A DNA stretch of 64,000 nucleotides, taken from assembly GCA_029880545.1 (NCBI GenBank), contig JAOUOD010000003.1, positions 143,222 through 207,221 of the forward strand. The letters run 5' to 3'. Under the pieces are notes generated by a model that worked only from the letters and a program-made list of their open reading frames with translations, searched no databases and was not told where the DNA came from. This document shows positions 8,311 to 18,600 of this stretch, in pieces (the first letter of the stretch is position 1; each line of letters begins with the position of its first letter). The translations under genes were made by a program, and so were the position numbers. This stretch comes from Gammaproteobacteria bacterium (GTDB taxonomy: Bacteria; Pseudomonadota; Gammaproteobacteria; Acidiferrobacterales; SZUA-150).

Positions 8311-9312
8311 TTACTGCTGCAGATTGTTGCCTTGCGAGACTGCTGCAGCGATCCTGTCATTCATGACATCATTCCTGGCGGCCAGGTCGTTCTTCCATGC
8401 CAGTTCAACAGCACTCAGTTGCATCATGTTGCCGGTAATTTCCCAGTCCCGGCCATCGCTGCTCATGAGTGCCTGGCAGCCACCGGCCGCAGCCATCGGG
8501 TCATCATCAATTACAGTGACAGACCGGATTGTTGGCGCCGGAAACCCGGTATCCGGATCCAGGTAGCTGTGGTAGTAGTGACTGTTTTCGGTAAACCCGT
8601 GATCTTCGATTTCGGTATGACACAGGGTTTCGCCGGCATTGAGTCGATAGCCGGGCGCGCCTTGAGTATGCGCATACCTGATATCTTCCCCAAGGCTGCT
8701 GGCCATGTTGTTGGTAAATACACTGGCTTTTCGGTACCCCGCGTCATTCAGTATGGCGCGTACAAGGCGAACAATGTGTCCCTGGTAGAGCAGGCCGTAA
8801 TGAATTGCCACGGCTGGATTCTTGCTGCGCACACGGATGCCGTCGAACTCAATATCTTCCGTGGAAGGGTTCTGGTTGACCAGGGCAAGTATTTCCCGTG
8901 TGGATGGCAGCTTGAGGGTTGCCGACTGTTTTGGATCGCGGTGAAATCCCCACAAGTTGATTAACTTGCCGATAGCCGGGTTGAACGTATTGTTGCTTTT
9001 TTCAGCCAATGCCCTGGCGTCACGCGTGAGCTGTAACAACGAAGGATTGATGGACGACCACTCGCCGGTACCGAGTCGGTCATTGAGCCGGGTAATGCCG
9101 CCAATCTTGTCCGGATGAATGACGTTGTTCAATAACTCCAGTTCGGAGAAGATGAAATCCAGCGTTTCCTTGTTTTGCCTGGCCGAAGGTGATTCACCAA
9201 GCTCCACGCGGACACATTGATACAGGATATCACATTGTTCACGGCTGGTTTCGGGCTGTATGCAGGCGGCTGTTGCCAGTATTGTGGCCAGGATTATTGT
9301 TCTGCGAAACAT
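8311..9312 (-). CDS. Degenerate ApbE-like (FAD:protein FMN transferase family) putative lipoprotein
   Basis: 333 residues from the ATG at 9312, which shares its A with the gshB stop (TGATG) and has AAGG 9 nt upstream. A GTG at 9318 is also possible. An N-terminal signal segment ends at ATAAC, a possible though weak lipobox. ApbE landmarks are recognisable: GGITRLND, NPAIGKLINLWGF and SYLDPDTGFPAP. The central GGIAKGYA-type motif of active enzymes is replaced by IHYGLLYQGHIV, and the C-terminal metal-binding Asp/Thr region also differs. ApbE attaches FMN to periplasmic proteins such as NqrC and RnfG. This copy is probably inactive or has a changed role. Coupling to gshB is unexplained. Confidence 0.7.
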   Translation of the reverse strand: MFRRTIILATILATAACIQPETSREQCDILYQCVRVELGESPSARQNKETLDFIFSELELLNNVIHPDKIGGITRLNDRLGTGEWSSINPSLLQLTRDARALAEKSNNTFNPAIGKLINLWGFHRDPKQSATLKLPSTREILALVNQNPSTEDIEFDGIRVRSKNPAVAIHYGLLYQGHIVRLVRAILNDAGYRKASVFTNNMASSLGEDIRYAHTQGAPGYRLNAGETLCHTEIEDHGFTENSHYYHSYLDPDTGFPAPTIRSVTVIDDDPMAAAGGCQALMSSDGRDWEITGNMMQLSAVELAWKNDLAARNDVMNDRIAAAVSQGNNLQQ

Positions 9313-10262
9313 CAACACAGCCTTTGTTCGATCACATCCATTAACTGGCCGGCGATATCCAGGTTGTACTGGGCGTCCAGTTCACGAATACAGGTTGGAC
9401 TGGTGACATTGATCTCGGTGAGGTAGTCGCCAATGACATCCAGGCCCACAAACAGCAGGCCACGCTGCACCAGTGTCGGGCCGACTTGCTCACATATCCA
9501 GCGATCACGATCTGACAGGGCGACGCCTTCGCCTCGCCCCCCGGCCGCCAGGTTGCCACGCGTCTCGCCTTGTGCCGGAATGCGCGCCAGTGCATAGGGT
9601 ACGGGTTCGCCATTGACCACAAGGATGCGCTTGTCGCCCCGGGTGATTTCCGGGATATAGCGTTGTGCCATGACAAACCGGCTGCCATGCCGGGTAATGG
9701 TTTCGATAATCACGCTGGTGTTGGCATCGCCAGGGCGCACGCGAAATATGGAAGCGCCGCCCATGCCGTCAAGCGGCTTGATGATGATGTCCTGATGTTC
9801 AGCAAGAAAATCCTGCAGCAGTGCCGGTTGCCGGGTGACCAGTGTCGGTGGCGTACATTGCGGAAACCAGGCGGTAAACAGTTTCTCGTTGGCGTCGCGC
9901 AAACTTTGAGGTTTGTTGATAACCAGCGTGCCTGCAGCTTCGGCCTGCTCCAGCAGGTAGGTGCTGTATATGTATTCCATGTCAAACGGCGGATCCTTGC
10001 GCATCAGGATCACATCCAGGTCTGATAGCGGCGCAGTGACAGCAGGTGCCAGCTGATACCACGGTTGCCGGTCTTCCTGTAACTGCAGTTTGCGCTGGCG
10101 GGCAAATGCCTTGCCATCACGCATAAACAGGTCACCGGGCTCCATGTAATGAAGCGTCCAGCCACGCCGGTTGGCAGCACGGATCATGGCCAGGGTGCTG
10201 TCTTTTTTTACATTGATGGACCCGATGGGGTCCATGACGAATCCGATATTGATTGAAGTCAT
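9312..10262 (-). CDS. gshB: Glutathione synthetase
   Basis: Ligates glycine to gamma-glutamylcysteine using ATP. 316 residues, the normal bacterial GshB size, opening with the family signature INIGFVMDPIGSINVKKDST. ATP-grasp features are the glycine-rich IIKPLDGMGGASIFR loop near residue 155 and the late EINVTSPTCIRELD motif that binds metal and substrate. It lies 9 nt downstream of gshA, forming a complete glutathione pathway operon. Confidence 0.97.
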   Translation of the reverse strand: MTSINIGFVMDPIGSINVKKDSTLAMIRAANRRGWTLHYMEPGDLFMRDGKAFARQRKLQLQEDRQPWYQLAPAVTAPLSDLDVILMRKDPPFDMEYIYSTYLLEQAEAAGTLVINKPQSLRDANEKLFTAWFPQCTPPTLVTRQPALLQDFLAEHQDIIIKPLDGMGGASIFRVRPGDANTSVIIETITRHGSRFVMAQRYIPEITRGDKRILVVNGEPVPYALARIPAQGETRGNLAAGGRGEGVALSDRDRWICEQVGPTLVQRGLLFVGLDVIGDYLTEINVTSPTCIRELDAQYNLDIAGQLMDVIEQRLC

Positions 10263-10271
10263 GGTGGTTGC

Positions 10272-11570
10272 TTATTCAGATTCTTCTGCCAGCTCACGAG
10301 CAGCCGCCAGGAGCGCCAGCCGGGCAACAACGCCGTAGGCATAAAACCGGTTGGGGTGGGCATCGGGTGCCTTGTTGGGATCCGGATTATGGCAGGTTTC
10401 CTCGAACGCCAGCGGCTCGAAATGCATACCGGGCGCATTGAGGTTTTCGTTGGGTCCGCGATCAGTGTGTACCCGGTAAAAGCCGCCGACTACATAGTGA
10501 TCCATCATGTAGACAACGGGTTCGGCCACCGCCTGGCTCTCGCCCCAGGTTTCAAAGCTGTAGACGCCTTCCTGGACAATCACATCTGTGACCGCCTGAC
10601 CTTCCTTGATGCGGGCCATTTTGTTGCGCTGCTTGCGATTCAGTTCGCGCATCTCCTCGCCACTATGAGCAGTCATAATGCCCATGCCGTAGGTGCCGGC
10701 ATCGGCTTTGACGATGACGTAGGGCGCGTGCTTGATGCCGTATTCGTCATACTTGGTCTGGATTTCGGCAATGACCGCATCGACATTCTTGGCTACGCAG
10801 TCCTCACCTTCCCGCTTGTGGAAATCAATCTTGCCACAGCGCCTGAACGAGGGATTGATAATCCAGGGATCAATATCGACCAGCTTGGCGAACTCCCGGG
10901 TGATGCGCTGATAGTGGGCAAAGTGGTTGGACTTACGCCGGTTGGACCAGCCAAGGGCGAGGGGCGGAATAACCGGTTGATCCAGGTTTTCCAGGATGGC
11001 CGGGCGACCACCTGACAAGTCATTGTTAAGCAATATAAAACAGGGCTCAAAATCGCCCAGCACCAGCTTGTTCTCACGTCGCTCCAGCGGTTCCAGGGTA
11101 ATATTCTGGCCATTGGGCAGGTCCAGAACCTGGGGTCCATCGAGGTCAGGTAGCATCGAGCCAATACGTACCTCAAATCCGGCCATATCCAGGATCTGGG
11201 TGAGTGCTGATACGCTTTCGAGGTATTTCAGGTTGCGCGTGTGATTTTCCGGAATCAGGATGGTGCGCTTGGCCCTGGGGCAAATGCGCTCCGCGGCGGA
11301 TTCGGCAGCGTGTTGGCATAAAGGCCGAAATGCCGGGTTGAGATTGTTGAATCCGGCCGGGAACAGGTTGGTGTCCACCGGCGCCAGTTTGAAGCCGGCG
11401 TTACGCAAATCCACGGAACTGTAAAAAGGAGCGGGTGTTTCAAGCCATTGCTCACGGAACCAGTGTTCAATTTCAGATTGCCGATCAAGAAAGTGTTTTT
11501 CAACTTCGTGTAATGGCCCGGTTAGCGCGGTGGTCAGGTGAGGTACCGCGTGCATATGTTCAACAGACAT
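10272..11570 (-). CDS. gshA: Glutamate-cysteine ligase, Acidithiobacillus-type GshA
   Basis: Makes gamma-glutamylcysteine, the first and usually limiting step in glutathione synthesis. 432 residues. The sequence (PVDTNLFPAGFNNLNPAF; VIVKADAGTYGMGIMTA) belongs to the GshA group first described from Acidithiobacillus ferrooxidans and found in many autotrophic proteobacteria, not to the E. coli GshA type. The ATG at 11570 has an AGGA 5 nt upstream. It is divergent from the pil-chp operon. Confidence 0.93.
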   Translation of the reverse strand: MSVEHMHAVPHLTTALTGPLHEVEKHFLDRQSEIEHWFREQWLETPAPFYSSVDLRNAGFKLAPVDTNLFPAGFNNLNPAFRPLCQHAAESAAERICPRAKRTILIPENHTRNLKYLESVSALTQILDMAGFEVRIGSMLPDLDGPQVLDLPNGQNITLEPLERRENKLVLGDFEPCFILLNNDLSGGRPAILENLDQPVIPPLALGWSNRRKSNHFAHYQRITREFAKLVDIDPWIINPSFRRCGKIDFHKREGEDCVAKNVDAVIAEIQTKYDEYGIKHAPYVIVKADAGTYGMGIMTAHSGEEMRELNRKQRNKMARIKEGQAVTDVIVQEGVYSFETWGESQAVAEPVVYMMDHYVVGGFYRVHTDRGPNENLNAPGMHFEPLAFEETCHNPDPNKAPDAHPNRFYAYGVVARLALLAAARELAEESE

Positions 11571-12004
11571 AATGTCCTTTTTGGTGGTATTTATTCATGA
11601 CAGCTACCATAATAGGTATTGCGTGGGGGCTTCAAGTCAATTATTCAAATGCCGGTCAGAGAGTGGCGGGTGCTTATGGCTGTCTGGCGCCGATAGGCCT
11701 GTTCAACTATATATAGGGTGCGGAGAGCGGGCGCGGGAGGCGTATCAGCGCCATTGGCGAGCAGACTGACCGCGGTAAATTGCCTCTAATTGGTTTCTTT
11801 CGTGGATTTTGACAGAAAAATGTGCTAACAAATCATTTAGGTACGTCAAAAACTGCAGAAATTACATTTAAAGTGTGGCAGGGCTAAAATGTGGCATTGG
11901 GCCGAAGATCCGGGCGTGATTTTTGGTAAGTTTTTTCCGGATTTGGGGATTGGCGCATGCTGGCCCATGTTGGCGTCAATGCAGTATGGAGAGATGGGAA
12001 ATCC
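11571..12004. other. Divergent intergenic region between gshA and pilG
   Basis: 434 bases with no supported gene. It must carry the gshA promoter on the minus strand and the pilG promoter on the plus strand. The best pilG candidate is at 11809-11836. The ATG at 11957 opens the pilG frame but would add 16 residues absent from PilG relatives, so I leave 11957-12004 untranslated. Confidence 0.6.
11809..11836 (+). promoter_or_regulatory. Putative sigma70 promoter for pilGHIJ-chpA
   Basis: TTGACA at 11809-11814 is a perfect -35 box. AATCAT at 11831-11836, after a 16-nt spacer, matches four of six -10 positions. It lies about 170 nt before the pilG start on the correct strand. Confidence 0.5.
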
Positions 12005-12370
12005 GTGGCCGTAAAAGTAATGATAATTGATGATAGCAGCACGATTCGCCGTACTGCGGAAGCGCTGCTCAACAAAGCGGGTTATGAGGTATTCACGGCA
12101 GGTGACGGCTTTGAGGCTATGTCCATGATTACTGACAACCAGCCCGACATTATTTTCGTCGACATCATGATGCCGAGACTGGATGGCTACCAAACCTGTC
12201 AGTTGATAAAAAACAACAAAAAATTCAAGGAAACACCGGTCATTATGTTGTCGAGCAAGGATGGTTTATTTGATCGTGCCAGGGGTCGAATTGCGGGCTC
12301 ACAGGAACACGTTAACAAACCTTTTACCCAGGAAGAATTGATCGACGTCATTAACCGGTATGTGCATTGA
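12005..12370 (+). CDS. pilG: Twitching motility response regulator PilG
   Basis: A single receiver domain, 121 residues from the GTG at 12005 (GGGA 5-8 nt upstream; sequence VAVKVMIIDDSSTIRRTAE). The start matches the N-terminus of Pseudomonas PilG closely. Phospho-acceptor is Asp53 in IIFVDIMMPRLDG; DD near residue 8, the SS of MLSSK and the Lys of VNKPF complete the active site. PilG is the CheY-like output of the Pil-Chp system, promoting pilus extension and cAMP signalling. First gene of the operon. Confidence 0.93.
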   Translation: MAVKVMIIDDSSTIRRTAEALLNKAGYEVFTAGDGFEAMSMITDNQPDIIFVDIMMPRLDGYQTCQLIKNNKKFKETPVIMLSSKDGLFDRARGRIAGSQEHVNKPFTQEELIDVINRYVH

Positions 12371-12456
12371 CCGGAGGCGAGCCCTCACCAGGGCGGCTCG
12401 AACGGATTTTTGGGAAAATAGACGCGTAGCGCATTAAGAGTTCAGGAGTTTATCAA

Positions 12457-12819
12457 ATGGCAATCAAGAGAGTACTGGTAGTTGACGATTCCCCAACGGA
12501 TGCCCACGTCGTTACCGCAATCCTGGAAAAGCACGGCTTCAGCGTGATTTCTGCATCCAGTGGCGAAGAAGGTGTAGCACTGGCCAAGTCACAAAAGCCT
12601 GATCTCGTGTTGATGGATGTGGTGATGCCCGGCATGAGCGGATTCGAGGCGACCCGGTCCATTTCCAAGGACCCGGAGACTTCACATATTCCGGTCATTA
12701 TCTGTTCCTCCAAAGGGCAGGAAACAGACAAGGCCTGGGGGTTGCGACAAGGTGCGCGAGACTACCTGATTAAGCCCGTGGGTGAAGCGGATCTAATGGC
12801 AAAATTGCAGGCTTTGTAA
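12457..12819 (+). CDS. pilH: Twitching motility response regulator PilH
   Basis: A 120-residue stand-alone receiver: VLVVDDSPTDAHVV at the N-terminus, phospho-acceptor Asp54 in VLMDVVMPGMSG, and Lys in YLIKPVGE. PilH is the second CheY-like protein of the Pil-Chp pathway, thought to drain phosphoryl groups or favour retraction. Spacing of 86 nt to pilG and 33 nt to pilI agrees with the standard order. Confidence 0.93.
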   Translation: MAIKRVLVVDDSPTDAHVVTAILEKHGFSVISASSGEEGVALAKSQKPDLVLMDVVMPGMSGFEATRSISKDPETSHIPVIICSSKGQETDKAWGLRQGARDYLIKPVGEADLMAKLQAL

Positions 12820-12852
12820 CAGCGGCTTTTGAATTTTTCAGGACCGGGATAC

Positions 12853-13386
12853 ATGGCGCAAGAACCGTTCAGCATACTGATCAAGATGGAACAGGACAGC
12901 CTGGCGTCATCGCCGGGTCTGCCCGAGGAAGTCAAGGCAGCCGAACTGTGGACCGGTATTGGGTTCAGGATAGGCGATGTACACCTGGTAATTCCGCTGA
13001 ACAGTGTCACGGAAATTATCCAGTATCCGCCCATTACCCCGGTACCGATGACGCGATCCTGGCTTAAAGGCTTGGCCAATGTTCGCGGTAGCCTGATTAC
13101 TATCGTTGATCTGTCCAGGTATTACGGGCGTGATTCCATTTTTCTGGATGATCGTGTGCGGGTTCTGGTTATCAACCGGGGCGAACTCTCGACCGGTCTG
13201 GTAGTAAGTGAAGTATTTGGTTTGCGCCACTTTGACGAGGAACTGGAGCGTCAAAGGGTTACCGGCATTGATGATCCGGTAATGGCCAACACCAAGGGGG
13301 CATTTCTTCGAGAAAATACCCTGTGGGGTATTTTTGATATGGATGCATTGCTAGAGAGCGACAAGTTCCTTCATGTTGCCACCTAG
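12853..13386 (+). CDS. pilI: CheW-like adaptor PilI
   Basis: 177 residues from the ATG at 12853, preceded by CCGGGA. A TTG eight codons earlier is in frame but less likely. The CheW domain runs from about residue 30 (GIGFRIGDVHLVIPLNSVTEII) through WLKGLANVRGSLITIVDL, the classic CheW glycine-rich turn. PilI links the receptor PilJ to the kinase ChpA. Confidence 0.92.
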   Translation: MAQEPFSILIKMEQDSLASSPGLPEEVKAAELWTGIGFRIGDVHLVIPLNSVTEIIQYPPITPVPMTRSWLKGLANVRGSLITIVDLSRYYGRDSIFLDDRVRVLVINRGELSTGLVVSEVFGLRHFDEELERQRVTGIDDPVMANTKGAFLRENTLWGIFDMDALLESDKFLHVAT

Positions 13387-13476
13387 ATCAGCGACCGGAA
13401 GTGTCGTTGATGAATTGTGCATCAGGTTTTAACTGGGTTTTTCCAACGGGGTCGGAACAGCAAGAGAGGCAGGGTT

Positions 13477-15609
13477 ATGGCACTTAAACTATTTGGAAAA
13501 GGTGGCGATGATACGATCGACCAGATATCCGAAGATATTATCGACTTTGCAGCGGACGAGATTGGCGAAGAGATAGTCCCGGCGGTAAGGGATTCCGGTC
13601 GCCATGGCGGCAGGGTCGGTGGTCTCTTTAACAATATAATGAGCCTGAAAACACTGCTGGTTACCATGGTGCTTGTTGGTACCGGTGCCGCATGGCTGTA
13701 TTACAAGACGACTACCGATGCTGCCCGCGATACAACCTATATTGAAAAATCTTCGCAGTTGCTGATGTTGTCGCAACGCGTGGCCAAGGATGCCCGTGAA
13801 GCCGTGCAAGGTCAGGAAATTTCGTTCAAGACCCTCAAGGAATCCCGTGATACTTTCGATCGCATACTGGGTGCTTTGCAGAACGGTGACGCCAGCACCG
13901 GCCTGGCCGCCTCGCCTGAAACCATTCGCCCGGTCTTGAATGACCTGGTAAACCAGTGGACTGAAAGAAAAAACGGTGTGCGAAACCAGGTTAACCAGAT
14001 CCTGACCCAGGAAAAGACCCTGTTCGCCCTGCGTGACCACGTCTTGGCTATTAACCAGTTGGCGCCGCTGTTGCTGTCCATCGCGGATGAAACTGTGGAA
14101 GTGGGAAGCCGGGCCGGCATGAAACAAAATGACCTTTACCTGGCTTCACGACAGGGCATGTTGAGTCAGCGTATCGCCAAGGATGTAAACCTGTTTGCAC
14201 AGGGTGGCAATGAAGCGGCTGTTGCTGCTGCACAGTTTGGCAAGGACGCAAAGCTGTTCAAGGATACTGATTCACGGTTGCGCAAGGTCGCGCCGGCCGC
14301 GGTAAAGAGCAAGCTTAACGAGGCCAATGAAGTGTTCTCCGAAATGAACACCCACGTAGAAGGCATCCTGAGCAACGCTGCGGAACTGTTTGTATCGCAG
14401 CGTGCTTCGAAACTGGTGGTAGATAAATCCGACGTATTGCTGGAAAAGGTTCGTGCCCTGGTGGATTCCTATGCCGGGCTGGGTGAAGAGCGGGCCGGCA
14501 GCCAGATTATTCTCTATGCGTTGGCGATAGTGTTACTGGTCTGTATCGTCGCAATCGGCTGGCGATTCGTACAGGACGAAAAAGATCGCGCTGAGTTGTC
14601 TGCGGAACAAAGCCGGACCACGCAGGACGCTATCCTCAAACTTCTCGACGAAATGGGTAACCTGGCTGACGGCGACCTGACGGTGGAACCGGAAGTAACC
14701 GAACAGATTACCGGTGCGATCGCAGACTCCATTAACTTCGCCGTAAAGGAAATGCGCAACCTCGTAATGCGTATCAAGACTGCCGCGCAGCAGGTGGCGC
14801 TGGCATCTGAAAGCTCACGACAGACTGCCACAGAACTTACCGAGGCGGCGTTGCGGCAGGCGGCACAGATTACAGAAACATCTGATCGTATGAACGTGAT
14901 GGCGCGATCCATGGAAGACATGTCGCAATCGGCTGAAAAATCAGCCGAGGTAGCACAAGGCTCGGTACAGACTGCAAAGCGTGGTGCCGAAGCGGTACAG
15001 GATACCATCACCGGCATGGATCAAATGCGTGAACAGATCCAGGAAACTGCAAAACGAATCAAGCGACTGGGTGAGTCTTCCCAGCAAATCGGTGAAATCG
15101 TTGAATTGATCAACGATATTTCCGAACAAACAAATATTCTGTCACTGAACGCGGCGATCCAGGCGGCCATGGCCGGTGAAGCGGGTCGCGGTTTCGCGGT
15201 GGTTGCGGACGAAGTACAGCGACTTGCTGAACGTTCCGGTGAAGCGACCAAGCAGATTGCCGATCTCGTAAAAACCATTCAGGCGGATACCAATGAAGCG
15301 GTTGCTTCCATGGAAGAAGCCACCAATGGTGTGGTCGCGACAACACGGCTGGCGGATGCAGCCGGACAGGCGCTCGGCGAAATCGAATCGGTATCCGAAC
15401 AGTTGTCAGACCTGATCGTAGGTATTGCACGTGACGCGCTTGAACAATCAGAAAGTGCAGGCGTGGTATCCGAAAACATGGCCAAGATTCAGGAAACAAC
15501 CAACCTGACATCATCCGGTACCCGCCAGACGGCGGAAGCTATCGGAAAACTGTCAGATCTTGCGCGAGAGTTGCAGGAATCCGTAGCCGGCTTCAGGTTG
15601 CCGGCTTAA
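13477..15609 (+). CDS. pilJ: Methyl-accepting chemotaxis protein PilJ
   Basis: 710 residues from the ATG at 13477 (GAGAGGCAGGG upstream). An upstream in-frame start at 13417 lacks family support. TM1 lies near residues 35-55 ([17 protein letters not shown]) and TM2 near 345-365 ([19 protein letters not shown]). Between them are two PilJ-type helical sensor repeats, each with LSQRVAKD or [13 protein letters not shown] segment and signalling domain follow, with the hairpin [27 protein letters not shown] slightly off the MCP consensus, as in PilJ. It senses pilus contact or retraction in Pseudomonas. Confidence 0.94.
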   Translation: MALKLFGKGGDDTIDQISEDIIDFAADEIGEEIVPAVRDSGRHGGRVGGLFNNIMSLKTLLVTMVLVGTGAAWLYYKTTTDAARDTTYIEKSSQLLMLSQRVAKDAREAVQGQEISFKTLKESRDTFDRILGALQNGDASTGLAASPETIRPVLNDLVNQWTERKNGVRNQVNQILTQEKTLFALRDHVLAINQLAPLLLSIADETVEVGSRAGMKQNDLYLASRQGMLSQRIAKDVNLFAQGGNEAAVAAAQFGKDAKLFKDTDSRLRKVAPAAVKSKLNEANEVFSEMNTHVEGILSNAAELFVSQRASKLVVDKSDVLLEKVRALVDSYAGLGEERAGSQIILYALAIVLLVCIVAIGWRFVQDEKDRAELSAEQSRTTQDAILKLLDEMGNLADGDLTVEPEVTEQITGAIADSINFAVKEMRNLVMRIKTAAQQVALASESSRQTATELTEAALRQAAQITETSDRMNVMARSMEDMSQSAEKSAEVAQGSVQTAKRGAEAVQDTITGMDQMREQIQETAKRIKRLGESSQQIGEIVELINDISEQTNILSLNAAIQAAMAGEAGRGFAVVADEVQRLAERSGEATKQIADLVKTIQADTNEAVASMEEATNGVVATTRLADAAGQALGEIESVSEQLSDLIVGIARDALEQSESAGVVSENMAKIQETTNLTSSGTRQTAEAIGKLSDLARELQESVAGFRLPA

Positions 15610-15675
15610 TTCAGCATTGAGGGATATGCGCGCATCTGCTGACCCGGGTGTGATTGCAAAAAGCATAACAGGATA

Positions 15676-18600
15676 ATGGCTATCAGCAGCACAGTGGACC
15701 TGAGCACACTCGGTTGGGTAAAAACCGAGATAGAGGAGACGCTCAAGCAGGCGCGTCAGGCTTTGGAGTCCTATCTCGAAAGCCCAGACGAAGGCCAGTT
15801 GCGTTTTTGCTCCACGCATTTGCACCAGGTTATCGGAACGCTGGAGATGGTGGAGCTTGACGGTGCCGCCATGCTCGCGCGCGAACTGGAAGCATTCGTT
15901 GAAGCATTGCTCGATGAGTCTGTCGGTGCTGAAGAAAATAACTTCGAAATACTTATCCGCGGTATTCTTTCCATCCCGGATTACCTGAGCCGGCTTGAAT
16001 TCGGTCAGCCTGATGTACCAATCAGGCTGTTGCCCGTAATCAATGACTTGCGCCGGGCGCGTGCCACCGACTTGTTGAACGAGGTGGACTTTTTCAGTCC
16101 CGATCTTTCTGTCAGGCCTCCGTATTCAGAGCAGGCCGGGGACCTTCCTTCCGAAGACGATTACGGCAACATGGCCAAGCGCCTGCGACCAAAATTCCAG
16201 GCTTCATTGCTGGCATGGTTGCGGGACACCGGTAGCCGTGATGCTGTTGACACCATGGTGGAAGTGCTTGACGAACTCAGCGCAAAATCCAGGCTTGGTG
16301 TAATTCAGCAATTGTTCTGGGTAGCCAGTGGTTTGCTGGAAGCCATGATGGAAGGTGAGCTCGAGCCCAACAACGAGCGCAAGAAACTGCTATCAAAACT
16401 TGATCAGCAAATGAAAAAACTGGTCGAAGGTGGTGGCCGTACCGAGCTGCGTGACACATCTGAATCTCTGGTCAAGACCATCCTTTATGAACTAGGCGGT
16501 GCCAGCAACAATTTGCCCCGGGTCGGGCAGCTGAGAAAGGCGTTTGATCTTGATCTGTTGCTTGGCAAAGTGGCCGTTGAGGGAGAGGACGGCATTGACC
16601 AATTGCCGACACCGGAAGTGTTGGAATCTGTTGCCGCTGCGCTGAAGACCGAGATTGATACCGCGCAGGAACACTTGTCGGTCTATTTTGATCCGGATCA
16701 TGAAGGCGAAAGATCACTTGTCGTTCTGATTGCCTTGCTGGACAAGATGTCTGCGACCATCGAAATGCTTGGTGTGCCTTTGCTCAAGAAGCTTATTGAT
16801 GCGCTTGGTGATGTATGCCGTGGTGTCGAAATCGGGGAAATCGAAACCACCGATGATGCGTCAATGGTCATGGCGCGCGGCCTGTTGCTGATAGAAAACA
16901 GTGCTCGCGATATCTCGCATTCAGCTACGGACTGGAAGCGTCATGTTGAAGAGGGCATTGTCCTTCTTGAGAACCTGGCTGGTCACGAAACCAGTTTGCC
17001 TGGAGTCGAGGGTTTCGAAGTTTCAGATGGTGAGCTTACTGAAAGCGATTTCCGCCAGCTTCTTTCCGTTGTTGCCGAAGAAATTCGGGCCAATCTTTCC
17101 CAGGTGGAGGAGGAGTTTGAGGCGTTTGCCAATGACCGTGGTGCTACTAGTCATCTTGCTGTCATGCAGGACTCTCTTGGCCAGATTTACGGTGCACTGC
17201 AGATAATCGGCGAGGAAGTCGCCGGAATGCTGGTGGACCGGACCATGGCGGCGCTGAGAAACATTTCGCGCGGTGTCGTTGAGGTCGATAATGCGGTAAT
17301 GGATGCATTGGCGATTGCCATCGGCACTATTGGTGCCTATATCGATGGCTTGCTGTACAACCGCTCGAATCTTGATGCCCTGCTCGATCTCGCGTTCCAG
17401 GAATTGCATTCCGCCTTTGCCAGCCAGTACCGTTATGAGCGAAATCCGCCGGCATTGATCGAGGCGCTTGAGGATACCGTTATTGCCTGGCGCGATAATT
17501 ACAACAGTCGCATCATGAACGAGCTGAAACAGGTCAGTGAGGCGGCGCTGAAGGTATCCGATTCACTGGGTATATCGGATGCGTCAGAGCTGGCGCAGCA
17601 CCTGGTTGAGGCACTTGATGCAGCAGCGAATGCCGATGAACAATCCATAGAATCCGATTCTGCACTTGTCAGTGAACTGGCAGCTCGTTTTATAGAATCT
17701 GCCCGGGAGCAGTTCCCGGATGATGCGGTAGAAGCAACCATTCCGTTACCCGAACCCGGACATGCAGCAAGTGCGCCCGTAATTGTTGAAGAGCCAGCGC
17801 GAGAGGCTGTATCGCCGGCGCCCGTATCTGCTGCTGCAGCGATGGCGGATGTAGATGATGACTTCGACGAAGAGATCATGGAGATCTTCATCGAAGATGC
17901 CCGTGATTCGGTAAATACAATTGTTTCCAATTTCCCTGGCTGGCGCGACAGTGAAGACAACGCCGCTATGCTTGAGGTTCGTCGCGGCTTCCATACTATT
18001 AAAGGCAGCGGCCGCATGGTCGGTGTTACCGATATCGCCGAGCTGGCGTGGGCATTTGAGAATATGCTGAACAGGGTGCGCGACGGAAAGATGTCGCGTA
18101 ACGCCGTGATGGTCGACCTTATTCAGCAGGTCATGGAAGTCATGCCGGTAATGATTGATGCGCTGGAAAGCGGTACCAGTCCTGCAGTGGATCATGAAAG
18201 CCTTCGTCTTGCCGCTGAGGCGGTTGCCGAAGGCCGAATAACTGATGCTGAACCGGCAATTCCCGTTTCCGAACCAATAGTAACTGAGCCGGCACAAGTG
18301 GAAGTCAGTTATGAGCCCGATGAGCCCGAGATTCAACCGGTAGCAAAAGCTGATGACGAACCGGTCGTATCGCTGGACGGGACTCTGCTTAATATTTTTG
18401 TCACCGAGACGCGTGGTCATTTGCAGTCAATTCGAAATCACGTTGGCGCCTGCCAAAAACGCGGAAGTTGTTTCGCCGACGCCGATATGGTTCGCGTGGC
18501 TCATACGGTTGCCGGAAGCGGCCGCTCTGTCGGTCTGACTGATATGTCTACTGCAGCGAAGGAGATGGAGAAACTTTTCCTGGCTGCCCAGGAGCATGGT

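Noticed and set aside
8332-8964. Plus-strand frame of 210 codons opposite the ApbE-like gene
   Set aside because: Antisense shadow of a gene supported by ApbE landmarks and coupling to gshB.
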